Shown here: positions 11,362 through 23,257 of the stretch, one piece after another
Numbering within the stretch: position 1 is the stretch's first letter
How the letters are laid out: each line of letters begins with the position of its first letter
Source of the DNA: Pseudo-nitzschia pungens
Taxonomy: Eukaryota; Bacillariophyta; Bacillariophyceae; Bacillariales; Bacillariaceae
Direction: 5' to 3'
Assembly (NCBI GenBank): GCA_037355855.1
Contig: CM074763.1
Coordinates: forward strand, 4,712,001-4,776,000
Length of the DNA: 64,000 nt
The notes under the pieces: generated by a model
What the model saw: only the letters and a program-made list of their open reading frames with translations
Database searches by the model: none
Told to the model about the DNA's origin: nothing
Translations under genes and position numbers: made by a program

Positions 11362-12939
11362 TTAGTAGGTGTAATGATATTTGCCCGTCTGCAACTTAAG
11401 AGCATTAACAAACAGGGCGACACAGGCGGGGAAATCCTCCATGTACTTCTCCATGTTTAGCATCGCTGCGGTCTTGGCGGGATTGAACCTGTCGTCTGCT
11501 ATCGAGTGAAAGAAATCGAGGACAAATCGCTTCTCGTCACGATCGTCGTGCTCGCCGTAGGCCATCAGCGTGGTGCGGAATTTCAACCAATTACTGCAGT
11601 GTTGGTCAAAATTGAGATTGCGGGAGTCGCCTGAATACTTGGAGTCACTCATGGCCTTGTATGTTCGAGCAATAATTGCATCGACGTTCGTCTCGTAGAT
11701 GTTGAGATAAGCTGCGCGTGCATCGCCGGTGGATTCATCGTTCCCATAGTGGTACTGTCGGATGTACCCCCAACTGGGCCCGCCACGGACTGCTTGACAG
11801 AGTAGATTCCAGACGGCTTGGTTATCTGCTCGGAACTGTTCACCACTGAGGGCGGCACAACAGATGTTGTATTCCGTCCAATCGGGGTAACCATTCTCGT
11901 CGCCGACACTTCGAGTTCGATGGGTCGCTGTAACTTCAGTCTGATCCTTCGGGCGAATGACATAAACGAGGGGAATACCGTGTTGGTTGAATCTGGTACG
12001 GAGGTCGTTTCGGAAGGCTTGATCCCACTCAGCGAACTTCGCGTTGGTCTTCAGCCTTGGAGGGGCCCTAGTGACAGGGCTCGAGTCCTTGGCTCGTCGC
12101 ATCACTCGGGCTCGATTCTCGGTTCGTTCATAGGCATCAACCTCTTGCAACCAGTTGCTTGCAGTAGGCTGCATACCAATCAATGGTTGGTAATGTATCC
12201 AATCGCTGAAGACCAAGAGCTTCTGGATCAAAGGGTCGGTGATAAGGATTGCAGACGGATCAGGGCAAAGGGAGTGGCAAGTTCTGGCTACATTACTGGA
12301 GAAACGGGAGGCCGTCTCGGGCGTAAGGTTGGCAATCGACTTGATCGTACAGATGCCACGACGGAAGAGCTCCTCTGCAGTAGCGAGATCAGAGAACGAT
12401 TCAAGGATTCGTAGGAGGTCCTTCTCGCGACCGCTGAGAGCTTTACCTTGCTTATATCCAGAAATACCACCTGCAGCTCTTGCAGCCTGGTCTGCAGCAA
12501 GAACATGGGGAGGGACTTCAGGGACATCAATTGGAGCCGGTGGTGCTGCTAAGGCTTCACGGAGTTGTCTAAGTTCAGCTCTTAGTTCCTTCTGGTCTTG
12601 TTGCATCTCTCGGAACAAACTAACAAGGAGATTAAGAGTGGTATCAGTTCGGGGTTGAATATCAAGATTGTCTGCTCCTTCCATTCGGGCGCGAGATACA
12701 GCAGCAGCAGTGTCAGTGCCAACAGGGGGAGCCGCAGCAGCAGCAGCAGCAGCAGTTCCGCCAGCACCGGTCCCATCAGTCTTGGAACGCTTTGTTGGTG
12801 GATCCTTGACCTTCCCGGTTCTTGGTTGCTTGCGTTGTCCCAGTCCTTGGTCCTGCTCCTTTCCGGTAGGTTTTCCGGTGAGTTTTCCGGTATCTTTTCC
12901 GGTGGGGAGGTCTTCCTTGCTAGGATCAGTCGATGGCAT
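11362..12939 (-). CDS. Lone Gag-like retroelement ORF (525 aa)
   Basis: A single uninterrupted 525-aa frame starting at ATG 12939. The N-terminus is basic and repetitive (TGK repeats) followed by an Ala run. A charged helical segment follows (LLVSLFREMQQDQKELRAEL), then a globular central part with conserved-looking Trp and Cys. The C-terminal part reads NWLKFRTTLMAYGEHDDRDEK...FVLDFFHSI, the style of retrotransposon Gag proteins that pair a W..F/M.. helix with later helices. No CCHC knuckle, protease, integrase or RT was found next to it. Surrounding repeats and a truncated copy of its 3' end at 13812 support a mobile origin. It could be a non-autonomous retroelement or a domesticated Gag; assignment is by resemblance only. 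Confidence 0.5.
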   Translation of the reverse strand: MPSTDPSKEDLPTGKDTGKLTGKPTGKEQDQGLGQRKQPRTGKVKDPPTKRSKTDGTGAGGTAAAAAAAAPPVGTDTAAAVSRARMEGADNLDIQPRTDTTLNLLVSLFREMQQDQKELRAELRQLREALAAPPAPIDVPEVPPHVLAADQAARAAGGISGYKQGKALSGREKDLLRILESFSDLATAEELFRRGICTIKSIANLTPETASRFSSNVARTCHSLCPDPSAILITDPLIQKLLVFSDWIHYQPLIGMQPTASNWLQEVDAYERTENRARVMRRAKDSSPVTRAPPRLKTNAKFAEWDQAFRNDLRTRFNQHGIPLVYVIRPKDQTEVTATHRTRSVGDENGYPDWTEYNICCAALSGEQFRADNQAVWNLLCQAVRGGPSWGYIRQYHYGNDESTGDARAAYLNIYETNVDAIIARTYKAMSDSKYSGDSRNLNFDQHCSNWLKFRTTLMAYGEHDDRDEKRFVLDFFHSIADDRFNPAKTAAMLNMEKYMEDFPACVALFVNALKLQTGKYHYTY

Positions 12940-13105
12940 CTTGTTTAGGCTTTTGGATGATTTCTTCTAATTGCTCTGCAATTCTTCAGTTCTTTTCGAA
13001 AAAAGTGAATAGTGGAGGGAGCTCAGCTCTGTAACCTTAGTGTGACAGCTTGCTTCGCTGTCTTGGAATTTGTGTAATTTGTGTTTTCAGGAATCACTCA
13101 ATTAT

Positions 13106-13491
13106 CAGTCATTCCCGAATTGTCTTTTAAACTATGTTGACATAAAACCATTCCCGAATATTTAATTTAATGCGTAGAAAAGGCAACGGACTTACTAAAA
13201 TGAGTCTCAACAGACAAGGCCTATTTTGGAATTTGGAATCTTTGTCAAAAAAATAAAATCTCTTTATCTAGCCCCAACCCGCGCCTCCAAAGATACTTCA
13301 TGATTCCGTTTATGTTCATGTAACCATTGTAGTCGGACAGACGGCACTACAGCTTTTATGTGGGTCAGCATTATTTGATTTATTTCCCTGAGTAATTAAT
13401 CGGGAATCCAAAATTACATATGTGACGTGACTTAAAAATAAGTACGAAGTATTACGAAGTACGGTACTACTATGTATTTCGGGAATGACTC
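13106..13491. mobile_element. MITE copy A
   Basis: A non-coding element bounded by CAGTCATTCCCGAA and the inverted TTCGGGAATGACTC, flanked on both sides by ACTCAATTAT (13096-13105 and overlapping 13488-13497). It shares two internal blocks with the copies at 15073 and 33760: GGCCTATTTTGGAATTTGG and GTCGGACAGACGGCAC. It has picked up an internal TACGAAGT-rich stretch near 13440-13475. Exact ends are uncertain because the left flank itself looks like the terminus of another copy. Confidence 0.65.
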
Positions 13492-13811
13492 AATTATAAC
13501 AGTTCTGTACCGTAGGTTCAATATTGTGGTGTACGGAGTAGCATTCGGAGCAACTAGTACAGGGTTAAGGATGCTGTAGCCACGAAGAGGCTACAGTACT
13601 ACTATGCTACTACCGCTGGATACAGCCAATACAGACGATAGGTGCTTGTACCGCACAGCCGGCCCAGCAGTTAGTGTGAGCAATTTTGCGAGCACGGGAG
13701 CACACGATAAATCAATACAGCCATACTACGGTACTACCGGTAGAGCGATAGTAGTCATGTAAAAAAGTTCCACTAGTCGAGTAATTGTTGATACATGGAA
13801 GTGTAATCATT

Positions 13812-14075
13812 TTGCCCGTCGGCAATAGAAGAGCATTAACAACAAAAGGGTAGGATGGAGTCCTGGCAAATAGTGAGGCTACAAAGGAGCATTGTTCAGA
13901 TACCATTGCATACGCTCAGTTACTACAAGATACTCTCCTAGAGGTGCATCGGGATCATCGAAAGGGGAGGGCGTGATAGGTGTCTTAATTTAAAGGGATA
14001 AAAGAATAGTGGAGGGAGTTGAGCCAAAGCGCTCAGCTCTGTAGTGTGACAGTTTGCTTCGCTGTATTGTATCGT
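13812..14075 (-). repeat. Deletion derivative of the Gag-like locus
   Basis: 13812-13850 resembles the 3' end of the Gag-like ORF (11382-11420, TTGCCCGTCNGCAA...AGAGCATTAACAA). 14006-14075 resembles the leader just upstream of that ORF (13005-13080, GAATAGTGGAGGGAG...CAGCTCTGTA...GTGTGACAG...TTGCTTCGCTGT). The order is kept but most of the coding region is missing, as expected for an internally deleted element. Confidence 0.55.
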
Positions 14076-14156
14076 GTCACTTAGCACTGTACAGGAGTGT
14101 ACAGCTCTGTAGGTTCAGTATTGTAGTCTACAGGGTAGCATTCGGAGTGTTTTTAT

Positions 14157-14250
14157 AGGGAGCGCTAGCAAGCGCTAGCGCTAGCTTGCTTGCGCTAACT
14201 CGCTAACGCGCTAGCGCTAACTTGCTTGCTTGCTAGCTTGCTTAATAACT
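14157..14250. repeat. Dense GCTAGC/GCTTGCTTGC palindrome cluster
   Basis: About 90 bp built from overlapping AGCGCTAGC, GCTAGCGCTAGC and CTTGCTTGC words, most of them self-complementary, so the stretch can fold into alternative hairpins. No gene or known site recognised. Confidence 0.6.
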
Positions 14251-14252
14251 CT

Positions 14253-14485
14253 CTGGGTCAGGTGTCCGGTCATAGTATTAATCATACACCAATGACCCAA
14301 CCCCGGCGGTAGCATAGTATCTTAGCATGGTAGCATGGTAGGTTAGCATACCAAATATTCTTGTAGCAGTAGCAACCTTAACCTTGAAGCTCTTAGTCAC
14401 GCTATGCTAGTGCGTGTGCTATACCCGGGGCCTGTACGAGTGGTACAAATCGTACGCATGGACCCTGGTATTTTGGAGTTAGCTC
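14253..14485. repeat. Dispersed repeat, copy 1 (GGGTCAGG...GGTACAAATCGTACGC)
   Basis: Shares CTGGGTCAGGT, CCGGTCATAGTA, TACACCAATGACCC, GTAGCATAGTATCTTAGCAT and GGTACAAATCGTACGC, in the same order, with blocks at 51882-52100 and 52601-52837. Non-coding; may be the leader or LTR-like part of a retroelement. Confidence 0.65.
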
Positions 14486-14949
14486 CCATAGCACCTTGTA
14501 ATAAGCCTGTTGCTAAGCCTGTTGCTAAGCATTTAGCACACAGCTCTACCTCTCAGCTTAGCACCTGTTAGGTAGCTACTGGATGCCTACTGCCTGTAGC
14601 CCCAGTACACTTCCCTACACAGGGGCCTTAGCACAGTCCATAGCATCTTCTTGGATATCTTCATAACAAAAGTTAGCAATTGTTGCTGCTCACAAAAGTA
14701 TCTCCCAGCCCAAGCAAGTTTGACATAAAGATATCTCAAAAGAATAACAAGAATCTCCTGAAGCGAAAGAATACCTGTTTTTTTCCTACTGTAGAGGAAC
14801 CGAGATAAAATCATATTAATTTTTTGTTGCTCCTTCTCGATCCTACGTAGCCATGTACAAAGTAGTATCCTGTAATGTCTATGTACTACTTTTCTAAGGG
14901 CAGTTACTATTGTTCTTAGATGTGAACTGTCAATCATAAGGTTACTGTA

Positions 14950-15023
14950 AAAATGATAGAGATCCTCATAGTCTTGCGGAAGGCAGAAAAATGATAGAGA
15001 TCCTCATAGTCTTGCGGAAGGCA
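14950..15023. repeat. Perfect 37-bp tandem duplication
   Basis: AAATGATAGAGATCCTCATA and the rest of a 37-bp unit occur twice head-to-tail (about 14950-14986 and 14987-15023) without a mismatch, indicating a recent slippage or repair event in non-coding DNA. Confidence 0.8.
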
Positions 15024-15072
15024 GAACAAAATCGAATCGGTATTACGATATTACGAATACATGACTAGTAAT

Positions 15073-15434
15073 GAGTGATTCCCGAAATGTCATATCGAGA
15101 TAATACATATAATCATTCCCGAAATTAATTAATACATAGAAAAATTGCGCACCCAACGGACAAGCCTAGATAAGTTCCAACGGACGAGGCCTATTTTGGA
15201 ATTTGGAATCTTGTCGAAAGAAACCAAAATTATCTATTATCTGCCAACGCGCATCTAAAGATTTTTTTGGCGCGCGATTCCGATTTATGTTTATGTCAAG
15301 TCGTAGTCGGACAGACGGCACTACCACTTTTTATGTGAAAAGACATTTAATATATCTCCTTATGTTTTCGGGAATCCAAAGTGACATTTTTTATGTGGGT
15401 CGAAATAATGTGTTATGTATTTCGGGAATCACTC
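15073..15434. mobile_element. MITE copy B
   Basis: 362 bp bounded by GAGTGATTCCCGAAAT and the inverted ATTTCGGGAATCACTC, flanked by AAT on both sides (15070-15072 and 15435-15437). It carries the same two internal blocks as copies A and C at equivalent positions (near 15189 and 15303). No coding capacity. Confidence 0.75.
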
Positions 15435-15806
15435 AATGCTACGACAAAGGACATCCCGGCAAAAAAACGTTCCAGAAGACGGAAACAAAACTTGAAAAAT
15501 ATTTATGTTGAGGGGTCATCAATAATGGGGAAAAGGACCCCATGATAATTTTAGAAAATGACCTTCGCTTGACTGAAAACATAACCGCCTGTCGAGACTG
15601 CCAAAAAAATAATAATCCGCGCGAGTTGAATCATCATCAACAATTGAAGATGAAGGGGAAAAAGGTCCGAAAATGCCGAAGCTTCAAAGATCATCCGGTA
15701 TCACCTTCTACCCTCTCGTGATACTGATGCTATGCAAAGCCCACGTCAAAGAAGCGATCAAAGAGAACTAGAAAGCAGAAACCGTTAATCTCAAAGCTGG
15801 TCCACG

Positions 15807-16539
15807 ATGGTTGGAACAGACCCAACGAAAAAGAAGAAGAAGAACAAGCCACCAAAGGGCTTCGCGCAACTCCCAGAATGGTGGATGGAAGTCACCCCGC
15901 ACAAAACGCTCGACTTCGAAGAAGACGAAGCCAGGAGGCTTTCCGACAGCAAGAGAGCCTTGATGTATCGGGATTTAGCCGCAAAGTCGGACTGGGAACA
16001 AGTGAACGGAGAATCCAAATTTACAGTGGGGGAAAATGGCGAATTGATCGACAAAGAAACCGGGAAACCGATCGAAACCGGAGGAGACTCCGGATACACT
16101 CGAGACGAAAAGACAGGCGAATGGCTCAAGGACGGCAGGCCCATATTCGGTCGGAAATTCCATGAAGGTTCTGGTTCATCCGCTGGTTATGGCCACAAAG
16201 ATGTTGCCTGGAAGAAACCCGATTGGATGAAGGTGAGTTTGATGAACTTCTTCGACCGTTCACCCTTTCCCCCATAACTTGTTTCGAAATTCATGTCAAA
16301 CAAATTTCGATAGCCTTGTTCTCGATATAAATTTGGAGAGGGAAAGGCCATGCCGTGGCAAACATCCTGTTGCGGTGGGCCATGAATACTGTTCGTTTGG
16401 ATGCCACGACAATCTTCAATTGCTGTACTAACACGTGAACCGAATGTCATGATTTTCACAGGTCCAACTCAAGCAAACCTCCACTGGTGCTATTATGAAG
16501 AAAGGTGACTACATCGAGAAAAAATATCAGCAGAACTAA
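15807..16539 (+). CDS. Hypothetical lysine-rich small protein, two exons (167 aa)
   Basis: Exons 15807-16232 and 16462-16539 are joined by ATGAAG|GTGAGT and TTTCACAG|GTCCAAC in phase 0, giving 167 aa that ends KGDYIEKKYQQN. The N-terminus has a Lys run (PTKKKKKNKPPKG), followed by FAQLPEWWMEVTPHKTLDFEE and an Asp/Glu/Gly/Thr-rich middle (GELIDKETGKPIETGG) resembling no domain I know. There is no signal peptide or membrane segment. The clean splice, ATG context and codon bias argue for a real gene. Without splicing the frame would stop shortly after the donor. Function unknown. Confidence 0.7.
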
Positions 16540-17405
16540 GAGTAGACTGCTTATGTTGTTACATTGTACGTCTGTAACAACGGACAAGCGAGCGTCGTAG
16601 CCCAGCACAATGGCCAAGAAAACAGTGTTGCGCAAGGATAAGATACAGGAGTGAAAAAGAAGAAAATCCGTGCACTTTATTGCTTGTTGCATTATTTTCG
16701 CGGAATCCGTTACAGTAAACTTTTATCTACGGTGCAGGGACCTTGTGACCTGTTTGAACTCACAAGAAATGGAACCGTTGGAAGGAACAGAATTCTTCGA
16801 CTACGCGACAAATACCTGTCAAAGATGGGAAGTTTGCGTTGCTCAAAAACAACTAAGGAACATTATTGATGTCAAAAATTTGTGTTTGTTAATCTCTTTT
16901 ATTACTTCGTATTACGTACTGCATCCAGTTGGGCGACACAAAAGCATGTGCCAAACCTAGTGCAAATTGTTGCCATCAAATATCGTATCCGAGACCAGAA
17001 AAATAGGTGCATCAAAATCTGCGGGCGTCGTTTCACAGATTTCGTATCAATGACTGCTCTACTGCCTGTGTAACCTTGCGTCATTCATCATGTCGTGCAA
17101 GAACATTACGCATCGCGCCATCGACTGAAATCAGATTTTTCTCGTGGAGCCTTAGAGGTGATTCAAATTCATTTGATCGTGGCTTGAAGAACGGTGCTGG
17201 TCACCCCGTTGATTTTGTGCTGTTTTTTTTTTTCTTCAAAAAGGCAACGGACATTCTTCCATCGATATCGGTTCCGTACGATCATACGCTCTTCCAGAAT
17301 CGGATGAACTCGTGCAAATTCCAGCAGTCATCATCCAAAAATTTCGTCAGAATGTGAGCACACACACACTATTCCGTCGTGTCCGTCTTTTTCGTTCTTG
17401 CATGA
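16540..17405. other. Intergenic, no supported gene
   Basis: Lies between the 3' ends of the hypothetical gene and UPF1 (convergent). Several 60-100-codon frames overlap one another on both strands without domain content. Contains a T-run near 17222-17235. Nothing else recognised. Confidence 0.5.
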
Positions 17406-20400
17406 CTAGGGTTTTCCGTGGTCGCTGAAGTAATTTCCGTTGTTGCCGACATAGTAGCCGAGTCCCGGTCCATCCTTCTCGTGGGATCCACTGTTCAATC
17501 CGCCCTTTTGCGACCACATACCGGCGCGACTCCCTCCGAATTGCGATCCACCGTAGGAACTATCTCCACCGACGCTGCTGGCGTCATCTCCACCCGCGTA
17601 GCTTGGTAGGGGAGCAAAGTTGGGAATTGGAAGACCGTTTGCATTGCCATTGTTCATGCCGTTCGAAGACTCGGCATCGTATTCGTACGATCCGTACCGG
17701 GCATCGAATCTCGAATCACTCTGCTTGTCCTTTCCGTACCCACGGCGGCCTCCCGAACGGAATCCCGGAGCGGTCTGGGTGCCGCGGCGGTCATCCCATC
17801 GGCCATCCCATCCACCACGGGCAAGAGCCGTGAAGGCATAGCGAGAATCGCCGGCTGGGTTGCGACGGGGACGGGCAAAGGTCATGTAGCTCGGCTGGAG
17901 GTTATTCAGGGGACCCTCTACCAAGCAGTCGTACTCCTTGAAGTGAAGCAACAGAGCTGCCCAGAGAGCGTTTTTGCTAAGTACTCTTGGATTTCCAATC
18001 AAAATCACCCCCAACCGGGCTCGCGTGAGTGCCACGTTCAGACGTCGGGGATCGGAAAGGAATCCAATGCCTTGCGTCTCGCTGGAACGCACACATGTGA
18101 CGAGGATAAAATCCTTTTCGCGGCCCTGGAAGGCATCGACCGATGCAACTTCGATGGCTTCGTACAACGTGTGCGCCAACGCTCCCGATCGGCGCATGTG
18201 TTCCGAGACGTACTTCTTCTGGCCGTCATAGGGAGTAATGACACCGATCTGTGACGGCGTGACGCCGAGTCGCAACAGATGGGTGACCACTTTTTCGACG
18301 TACGAGGCCTCGGTACGATTCAGGTAGGAAGTTCCCGACGCTGAGATTTCTTCCATCCCGGTGACGGAGTAGAAAAACATGGGCTTGCTGGGCACGGGCC
18401 ACGCAAAGTCCTCCTTCCCGGAAAATCCCGGCAGGCTCAAGAGCTGGCGATCGGCCTCTGTCACCCCGTTCTGCAAGCTTCCCTCGTAGAACATGTTGGA
18501 GGGAAATTCGGAAAGAGCGGGATGCATGCGGTACTGGACTTGCAAGCGAATGGGACGGGTTCCGATCAACACCAGGCGCTCGAAGAGGCTCTGCGTCAGT
18601 CCGGCCTTGGCTGCTGCCTTGCACATCACAACGGGTCCCAGCTGGCAGTGATCCCCGACAAAGACCACCTGCTTGGCGCCGTTGGCGATCGGAATCAGTG
18701 CCTCGGCTTCGATCGCCTGCGTGGCCTCATCGATCAATACCTGCCGGAACCGAAAGTTCTTGAGGCGGGGATCAGCGGCACCGACGCAGGTGCAGCAAAT
18801 GACGTCCGCGGCCTGGAGAATCTCTCGCTCCGTGCGGTTTCGCAGCGAGCGGTACTTCTTCTGATCGCGCTCGGACAGCTCACCAATCTCGTTCTTGAGG
18901 CGCTGAAGCTTGTTGAACTCGTCGCCCGCGGCCTGCGGCACCATGACGTGCAGACAGAGGTGATCGACCGAGCTCGAGGATGCCTCCCGAGTCTTGGACG
19001 CCAGTCGCACCACGCGCAAGCCCGTTGCGGCGATTTTTTCCGTGAGCTGATCGACTGCTACGTTGGATGGAGCCGTGACCAGGACCTGGCCCATGTTTTG
19101 CTTGGTCAGATGGTAGACGAGGGTGGCCGAGGTGACGGTCTTTCCCGTTCCCGGTGGTCCCTGGATCAGGCTCATGGGGCGTTCCAGCACGGTGGCAACG
19201 GCTTCGATCTGGGATTCGTTGAGGGACGGCAACCCCGGTACGGCGTAGTCCTTTTCCGTCGCGGGCAGCTTGGCTGTAGCAATAACCTGCTCCTCGACCG
19301 GGTGCCCCAGAAGCTTGTGGTAAATGTACCCCGTGACGCTGGTGTCATCGATGGCAAAGGTTTTGAGAGCGTTCTGCATGCGATCAAAGGAGGTGGATTT
19401 CCAGATGTACTCGACGATGTAGTCGTCGTGGATATAGTCTGGAACGTTCCCCGAGGTTCGCAGCTCGAGCTCGACCTCACCGTCGCTGATGCCCTTGACG
19501 TAACCAATGCCCTCCCAGGGCTTGTTGTAAAGGTACTGGGCGCCATCGCCCAGTTTTAGGCGCAACTCGTCGCCCACCATGATTCGTGATTGTTCCACCG
19601 CCAGCCGGTGAAAGGTAAAGGTCGCAACGTTCTTTCCCGCCAGCGACTTTTCCCAGCGCACCGAGATGTGTTCTTCCGTCAGAGATTCCTTCATCTGTCG
19701 GTCGTAATCGGCCTCGATCTTGACCAGAGGTGCCAGCACGTTCTGGTAGTGGAAGCCATCCTCGTATTGCAGGAGCGTGGGTTGCATTTCCTCGTCCTCG
19801 ATGATGTCGGGACGGTCGAGGTCGGCAAAGTTTGCCTCTGGCTCGTTCTTCCAGAGTTCCTCCAGCTTTGCCATCTGGGACTGAGTAATGTCCCGGGATC
19901 GCAGGAGCAGCTTGTCCGAGGGCACCTTGATCAGCCAGGGAAGGAACTTGCGGTCTTGGATCAGGGGGTGCCACTGAGCCAGCTCCCAATCCATGTCCTT
20001 GAGGGCGGGAACCGTTTCGACACAGACGCGGCAGAGGAGCACCACCACGCTCGACGAGCTGGCTGGAACAAATCCCAGCACGAAGACGTTCTTGGAGGTG
20101 CAGTTGTAGCACTCCAGGACTGTTTCGCCCAGTGGGGATTCCGGGTGCAGCTGCACCTGGTGGGAGCGAGAGCGCACCAGGTGGTGCACCAGATGCGAGC
20201 CGCCGCTTCCGACGCAGGCGTTGCAGAACCACTTCTTGGTTTCTACGCAGTGCGCAACGCAAGCGGGATCGTGGATGCCGCAGTACCGGCAGGCATATTC
20301 GGGGAGATTTTCCTCGTCGTAGTGATCGAGGGTGAACAGATTGTCGTCGTCTTCGTCTTCCGAAACGTCCGAAAAGTCTTCCTCATCGTCGTCTTCTTCG

Positions 20401-20540
20401 TCGTCGTCATCGCTGGAATCTTCCTCCTCGTCATCGTCATCGTCGTCCTCCTCTTCGTCGTCGTCATCTTCCTCATCCTCGCTCTCCACAAACGCGGTTT
20501 GCGGTTGGTCTTGATCGTCCGAGTTGTTTGTCGTCGTCAT
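17406..20540 (-). CDS. UPF1: UPF1 RNA helicase, nonsense-mediated decay (1044 aa)
   Basis: A single exon. ATG at 20540 is chosen; the in-frame extension to 20558 begins with GTG. After an unusually long Asp/Glu/Ser stretch (about residues 18-70) comes the UPF1 CH zinc domain ([17 protein letters not shown]...WFCNAC...CYNC, about 80-200). The superfamily 1 helicase core follows: GPPGTGKT near 461, DEATQA near 602, [14 protein letters not shown] near 667, [11 protein letters not shown] near 800 and [11 protein letters not shown] near 835. The tail is Gly/Ser/Arg-rich with a few SQ pairs ([14 protein letters not shown]), like the phosphorylated tail of animal UPF1 but short. In known systems UPF1 is the ATP-dependent 5'-3' helicase that triggers decay of messages with premature stops. 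CH plus 1B plus helicase order separates it from related SF1 helicases such as SETX. Confidence 0.96.
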   Translation of the reverse strand: MTTTNNSDDQDQPQTAFVESEDEEDDDDEEEDDDDDDEEEDSSDDDDEEDDDEEDFSDVSEDEDDDNLFTLDHYDEENLPEYACRYCGIHDPACVAHCVETKKWFCNACVGSGGSHLVHHLVRSRSHQVQLHPESPLGETVLECYNCTSKNVFVLGFVPASSSSVVVLLCRVCVETVPALKDMDWELAQWHPLIQDRKFLPWLIKVPSDKLLLRSRDITQSQMAKLEELWKNEPEANFADLDRPDIIEDEEMQPTLLQYEDGFHYQNVLAPLVKIEADYDRQMKESLTEEHISVRWEKSLAGKNVATFTFHRLAVEQSRIMVGDELRLKLGDGAQYLYNKPWEGIGYVKGISDGEVELELRTSGNVPDYIHDDYIVEYIWKSTSFDRMQNALKTFAIDDTSVTGYIYHKLLGHPVEEQVIATAKLPATEKDYAVPGLPSLNESQIEAVATVLERPMSLIQGPPGTGKTVTSATLVYHLTKQNMGQVLVTAPSNVAVDQLTEKIAATGLRVVRLASKTREASSSSVDHLCLHVMVPQAAGDEFNKLQRLKNEIGELSERDQKKYRSLRNRTEREILQAADVICCTCVGAADPRLKNFRFRQVLIDEATQAIEAEALIPIANGAKQVVFVGDHCQLGPVVMCKAAAKAGLTQSLFERLVLIGTRPIRLQVQYRMHPALSEFPSNMFYEGSLQNGVTEADRQLLSLPGFSGKEDFAWPVPSKPMFFYSVTGMEEISASGTSYLNRTEASYVEKVVTHLLRLGVTPSQIGVITPYDGQKKYVSEHMRRSGALAHTLYEAIEVASVDAFQGREKDFILVTCVRSSETQGIGFLSDPRRLNVALTRARLGVILIGNPRVLSKNALWAALLLHFKEYDCLVEGPLNNLQPSYMTFARPRRNPAGDSRYAFTALARGGWDGRWDDRRGTQTAPGFRSGGRRGYGKDKQSDSRFDARYGSYEYDAESSNGMNNGNANGLPIPNFAPLPSYAGGDDASSVGGDSSYGGSQFGGSRAGMWSQKGGLNSGSHEKDGPGLGYYVGNNGNYFSDHGKP

Positions 20541-23257
20541 GTCTTTGGATGGTGGCACTATGCCTTTTTCTTTTCGTTTTGTCCTTTTTCAACTCGTTCT
20601 TGTTGTGTTCTGGTTGTTTGTTCAACTATTCTTCTTCTCGAACCGAATGCTCCCACGCCAGACTGGATTGATCTTGTGCTTTGATCCAAAAGGCGGTTGC
20701 GATATCGCCAGGTTCGAACGATGATGAATTGATGAATTAATGGATTGATTCGTGGCTCGCCTTCGCACCTTGGAGTCTTTCGGTTTCTGTTCTTCCTTGT
20801 GGGATTGTGATTGCGTTCCGCCCCAGTGATACGATGAGTTGATCTCTCCCAGTTCGGTGCTCTTACGGTGCGATAGCAGATCGAGGCTCGGGGTTCATTG
20901 CAGACAGTCTCTCACTCTCTCTCTCTCTCTCCGACGAGCAATGATTATTTATTTTTCCCTCCTCCCCCGTTACGAAACCAAGAAAGCGAAAGGACTACAG
21001 TAGCTGCACTCGTACGAGGCACGTACGGTATCATTTATTCACAACTCACTTGTAACCGTGCATTTGCGAAGCACCGGGACGGGAGGAATTATCCACTCGT
21101 ACTGTGCTTCGTTCGTGGTTGGTATCGCAATAATTTTATTTACCACGGTGTCATTCCATGCAACCATGTCCTACAAAATTCTTGTACTAAGATTAAGGTT
21201 ACCTTACTGAACGTTCGTACCGGTACGGATAATCTCACGTTCTCGTAAGCTTACGTTAAAGCTTACTTCGTACCGAATTGTGTAGAACGCTATGGAATAC
21301 TAATACGAAGTAAGCTTAATTACTTCGTACGTAGTAATTCGTTTCTGATCAATCAATGGCGGCGGTATTGTGGGTAAGGTTTATTGTGACTGTGATCATT
21401 CGTGACTGATAGCTTTGTCTGGCGCGGTTTTTTCTTGTTACGATTGATTCCAACACCGTAACCTTACCGGTACTCGTACTTACTCATTGCTCATAAGGTT
21501 ACCGGTACCAGTAGAGGTCGTTTCGCACGTTGCGGCGAAACAGTTTTAGAGAACGACCCAATTACCAACCTAAAAACAAAATCGCCCCCGATTGATTTTC
21601 CCCGGTCCGAAAGGATTTATTCCACGTGGTTCCATGAGGTAACCTTACGTACAGGTACGTTAAATCTGTACTGTACAAAAAAGAATGAATTAAAATCTCA
21701 CCATGTGCACGACACGAGTAACTTACGGTAAGCCTTATGTTTACTGCGCGGCATTGCAACGAAACTGCGTTCGCGAGCAAGTTGATGTGCATCGAACCAA
21801 CAAAAAATCCTCATTTTGTATTGGCTTACGTCACAAAACTGAGGAGAGTACGGTACGACACGACTACGTACAAGTAAGTTACCCGTACGAGTAATTACTG
21901 GTACCGGTAATTACTGTATTCGATTAGGAAAAGAATTGAGAATTGTTGCGATCGCCAGCAACCAGTCAACCTCGAATTGGGTTCTGGTTGGACGGCATCA
22001 GCAGGCGCTGGATCCGCAAGCCATGCCAGATCCTCTCGAAACGGAATGATGTTCGCTTTTGAAATTTCACTGCGACGGATTCGATTCATTCAACGAAAGC
22101 CAACTCTCTCGGTGCTGCATTTCATTGGCATCGACTTTTTTGTTTGACACCCGCCAAAAGTTCGTTTGCGCCTGCGGAAGATTTTCCAACCAATCTGTTC
22201 GGCAAACGACACGACACGACACTCATAATTTCATAGATTTTCTTCAACAGTAAGTTGGATTGTGAAAATCGTGCGAATCGCTGTTGCCGCCGCGGTCGAA
22301 TCCTTTCGACGATGGGAAGATAGGATCTCTGTGCACGGCATTGATCCTGAAGAACAGTCCAAGATCTCTGCCGTTGACGTGAACGAAGCGTCGAAAACGG
22401 GATCAGCGATGCAATTGTGTCATTGGGTACCGTGCATTCGATTGGGTCGAGGCTGCGAACAAGAGCCGGAGAATTCGACGGAAAGGAAGCTTTTTGAGAT
22501 CCACCTCCCTCTCTCTCTCTCTCTTGGATTTTTCCTTCTTCTCCAGAGTCTGTGTCCTTCTGGGCCGTGTTTTGTTTTTGTTTCGTGTTGTGGATGGATG
22601 GATGGATGGACCGAGAATGCATGCATGTCGCTGTGTTCCGAGGCAAGGCGTTCCTATTTGCGACAGAGGACCACCCAGCCGGTTCGCCCCGTCGAGATCT
22701 CACCGGGCCGCTTGTTGGACCGAGCGCTTCGGCGCAAGGATCACGCGTCCCCGGTGGGATTTCCGGGGTCCGTGCGAATGGTGTTTGTCACTCTTACTAC
22801 GGGACGCTAGAAAAACCACCAATGCGACCATTTTGAGTATGTGCGATCCTTGTTCTTCCCTGGATCTGCACATAATTAGGTTTGCATACATCCCGCGAAT
22901 TGCTGTTTTGTGATGTGATGTGATGTGATGTGATGTGCGGTGCGGTGCGGTGCGGTGTTGCGCATTGCGACACGACACGGAGCTCGTCGGTGTCGGTCGT
23001 CTGAAAATTGATCTGTTGTTGGTTGTGTTTACTGATTCGATTCGATTCGATTCGATTCGATCCGCTTGTGTCGTTGACGCACTCCATGCTCGACGGAACA
23101 AGTTGGGCGTTCGCACGAACCAATTTTCAACTCCAAATTTTCGAGTACGACGTCTCTCACGGTCTGGTTCTTGTTTGCTCTCGCTCGATTCGACCAACCA
23201 TGGCTGCCACAAACAGGTTCGAAAGAATAGTTCAATTCACACAGACAGATCGCAAAA
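20541..23257. other. Divergent intergenic region with simple repeats, no supported gene
   Basis: Separates the start of UPF1 (minus) from the Mpv17-like gene (plus). Holds CT runs (20908-20932, 22508-22525), GATGGATG (22593-22611), TGATG and GCGGT pentamer runs (22912-22958) and a TTCGA run (23036-23061). GTACG/TTACGTA words are common at 21000-21900. Overlapping frames near 22120-23200 have mixed simple-sequence translations and no domain, so none is called. Confidence 0.55.

Noticed and set aside
14587..14937. 116-codon minus-strand frame rich in Leu/Arg
   Set aside because: No family resemblance, AT-rich repeat surroundings, no splice or promoter support.
20541..20558. Longer UPF1 start
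   Set aside because: The extension begins with GTG, not ATG; the first ATG is at 20540.
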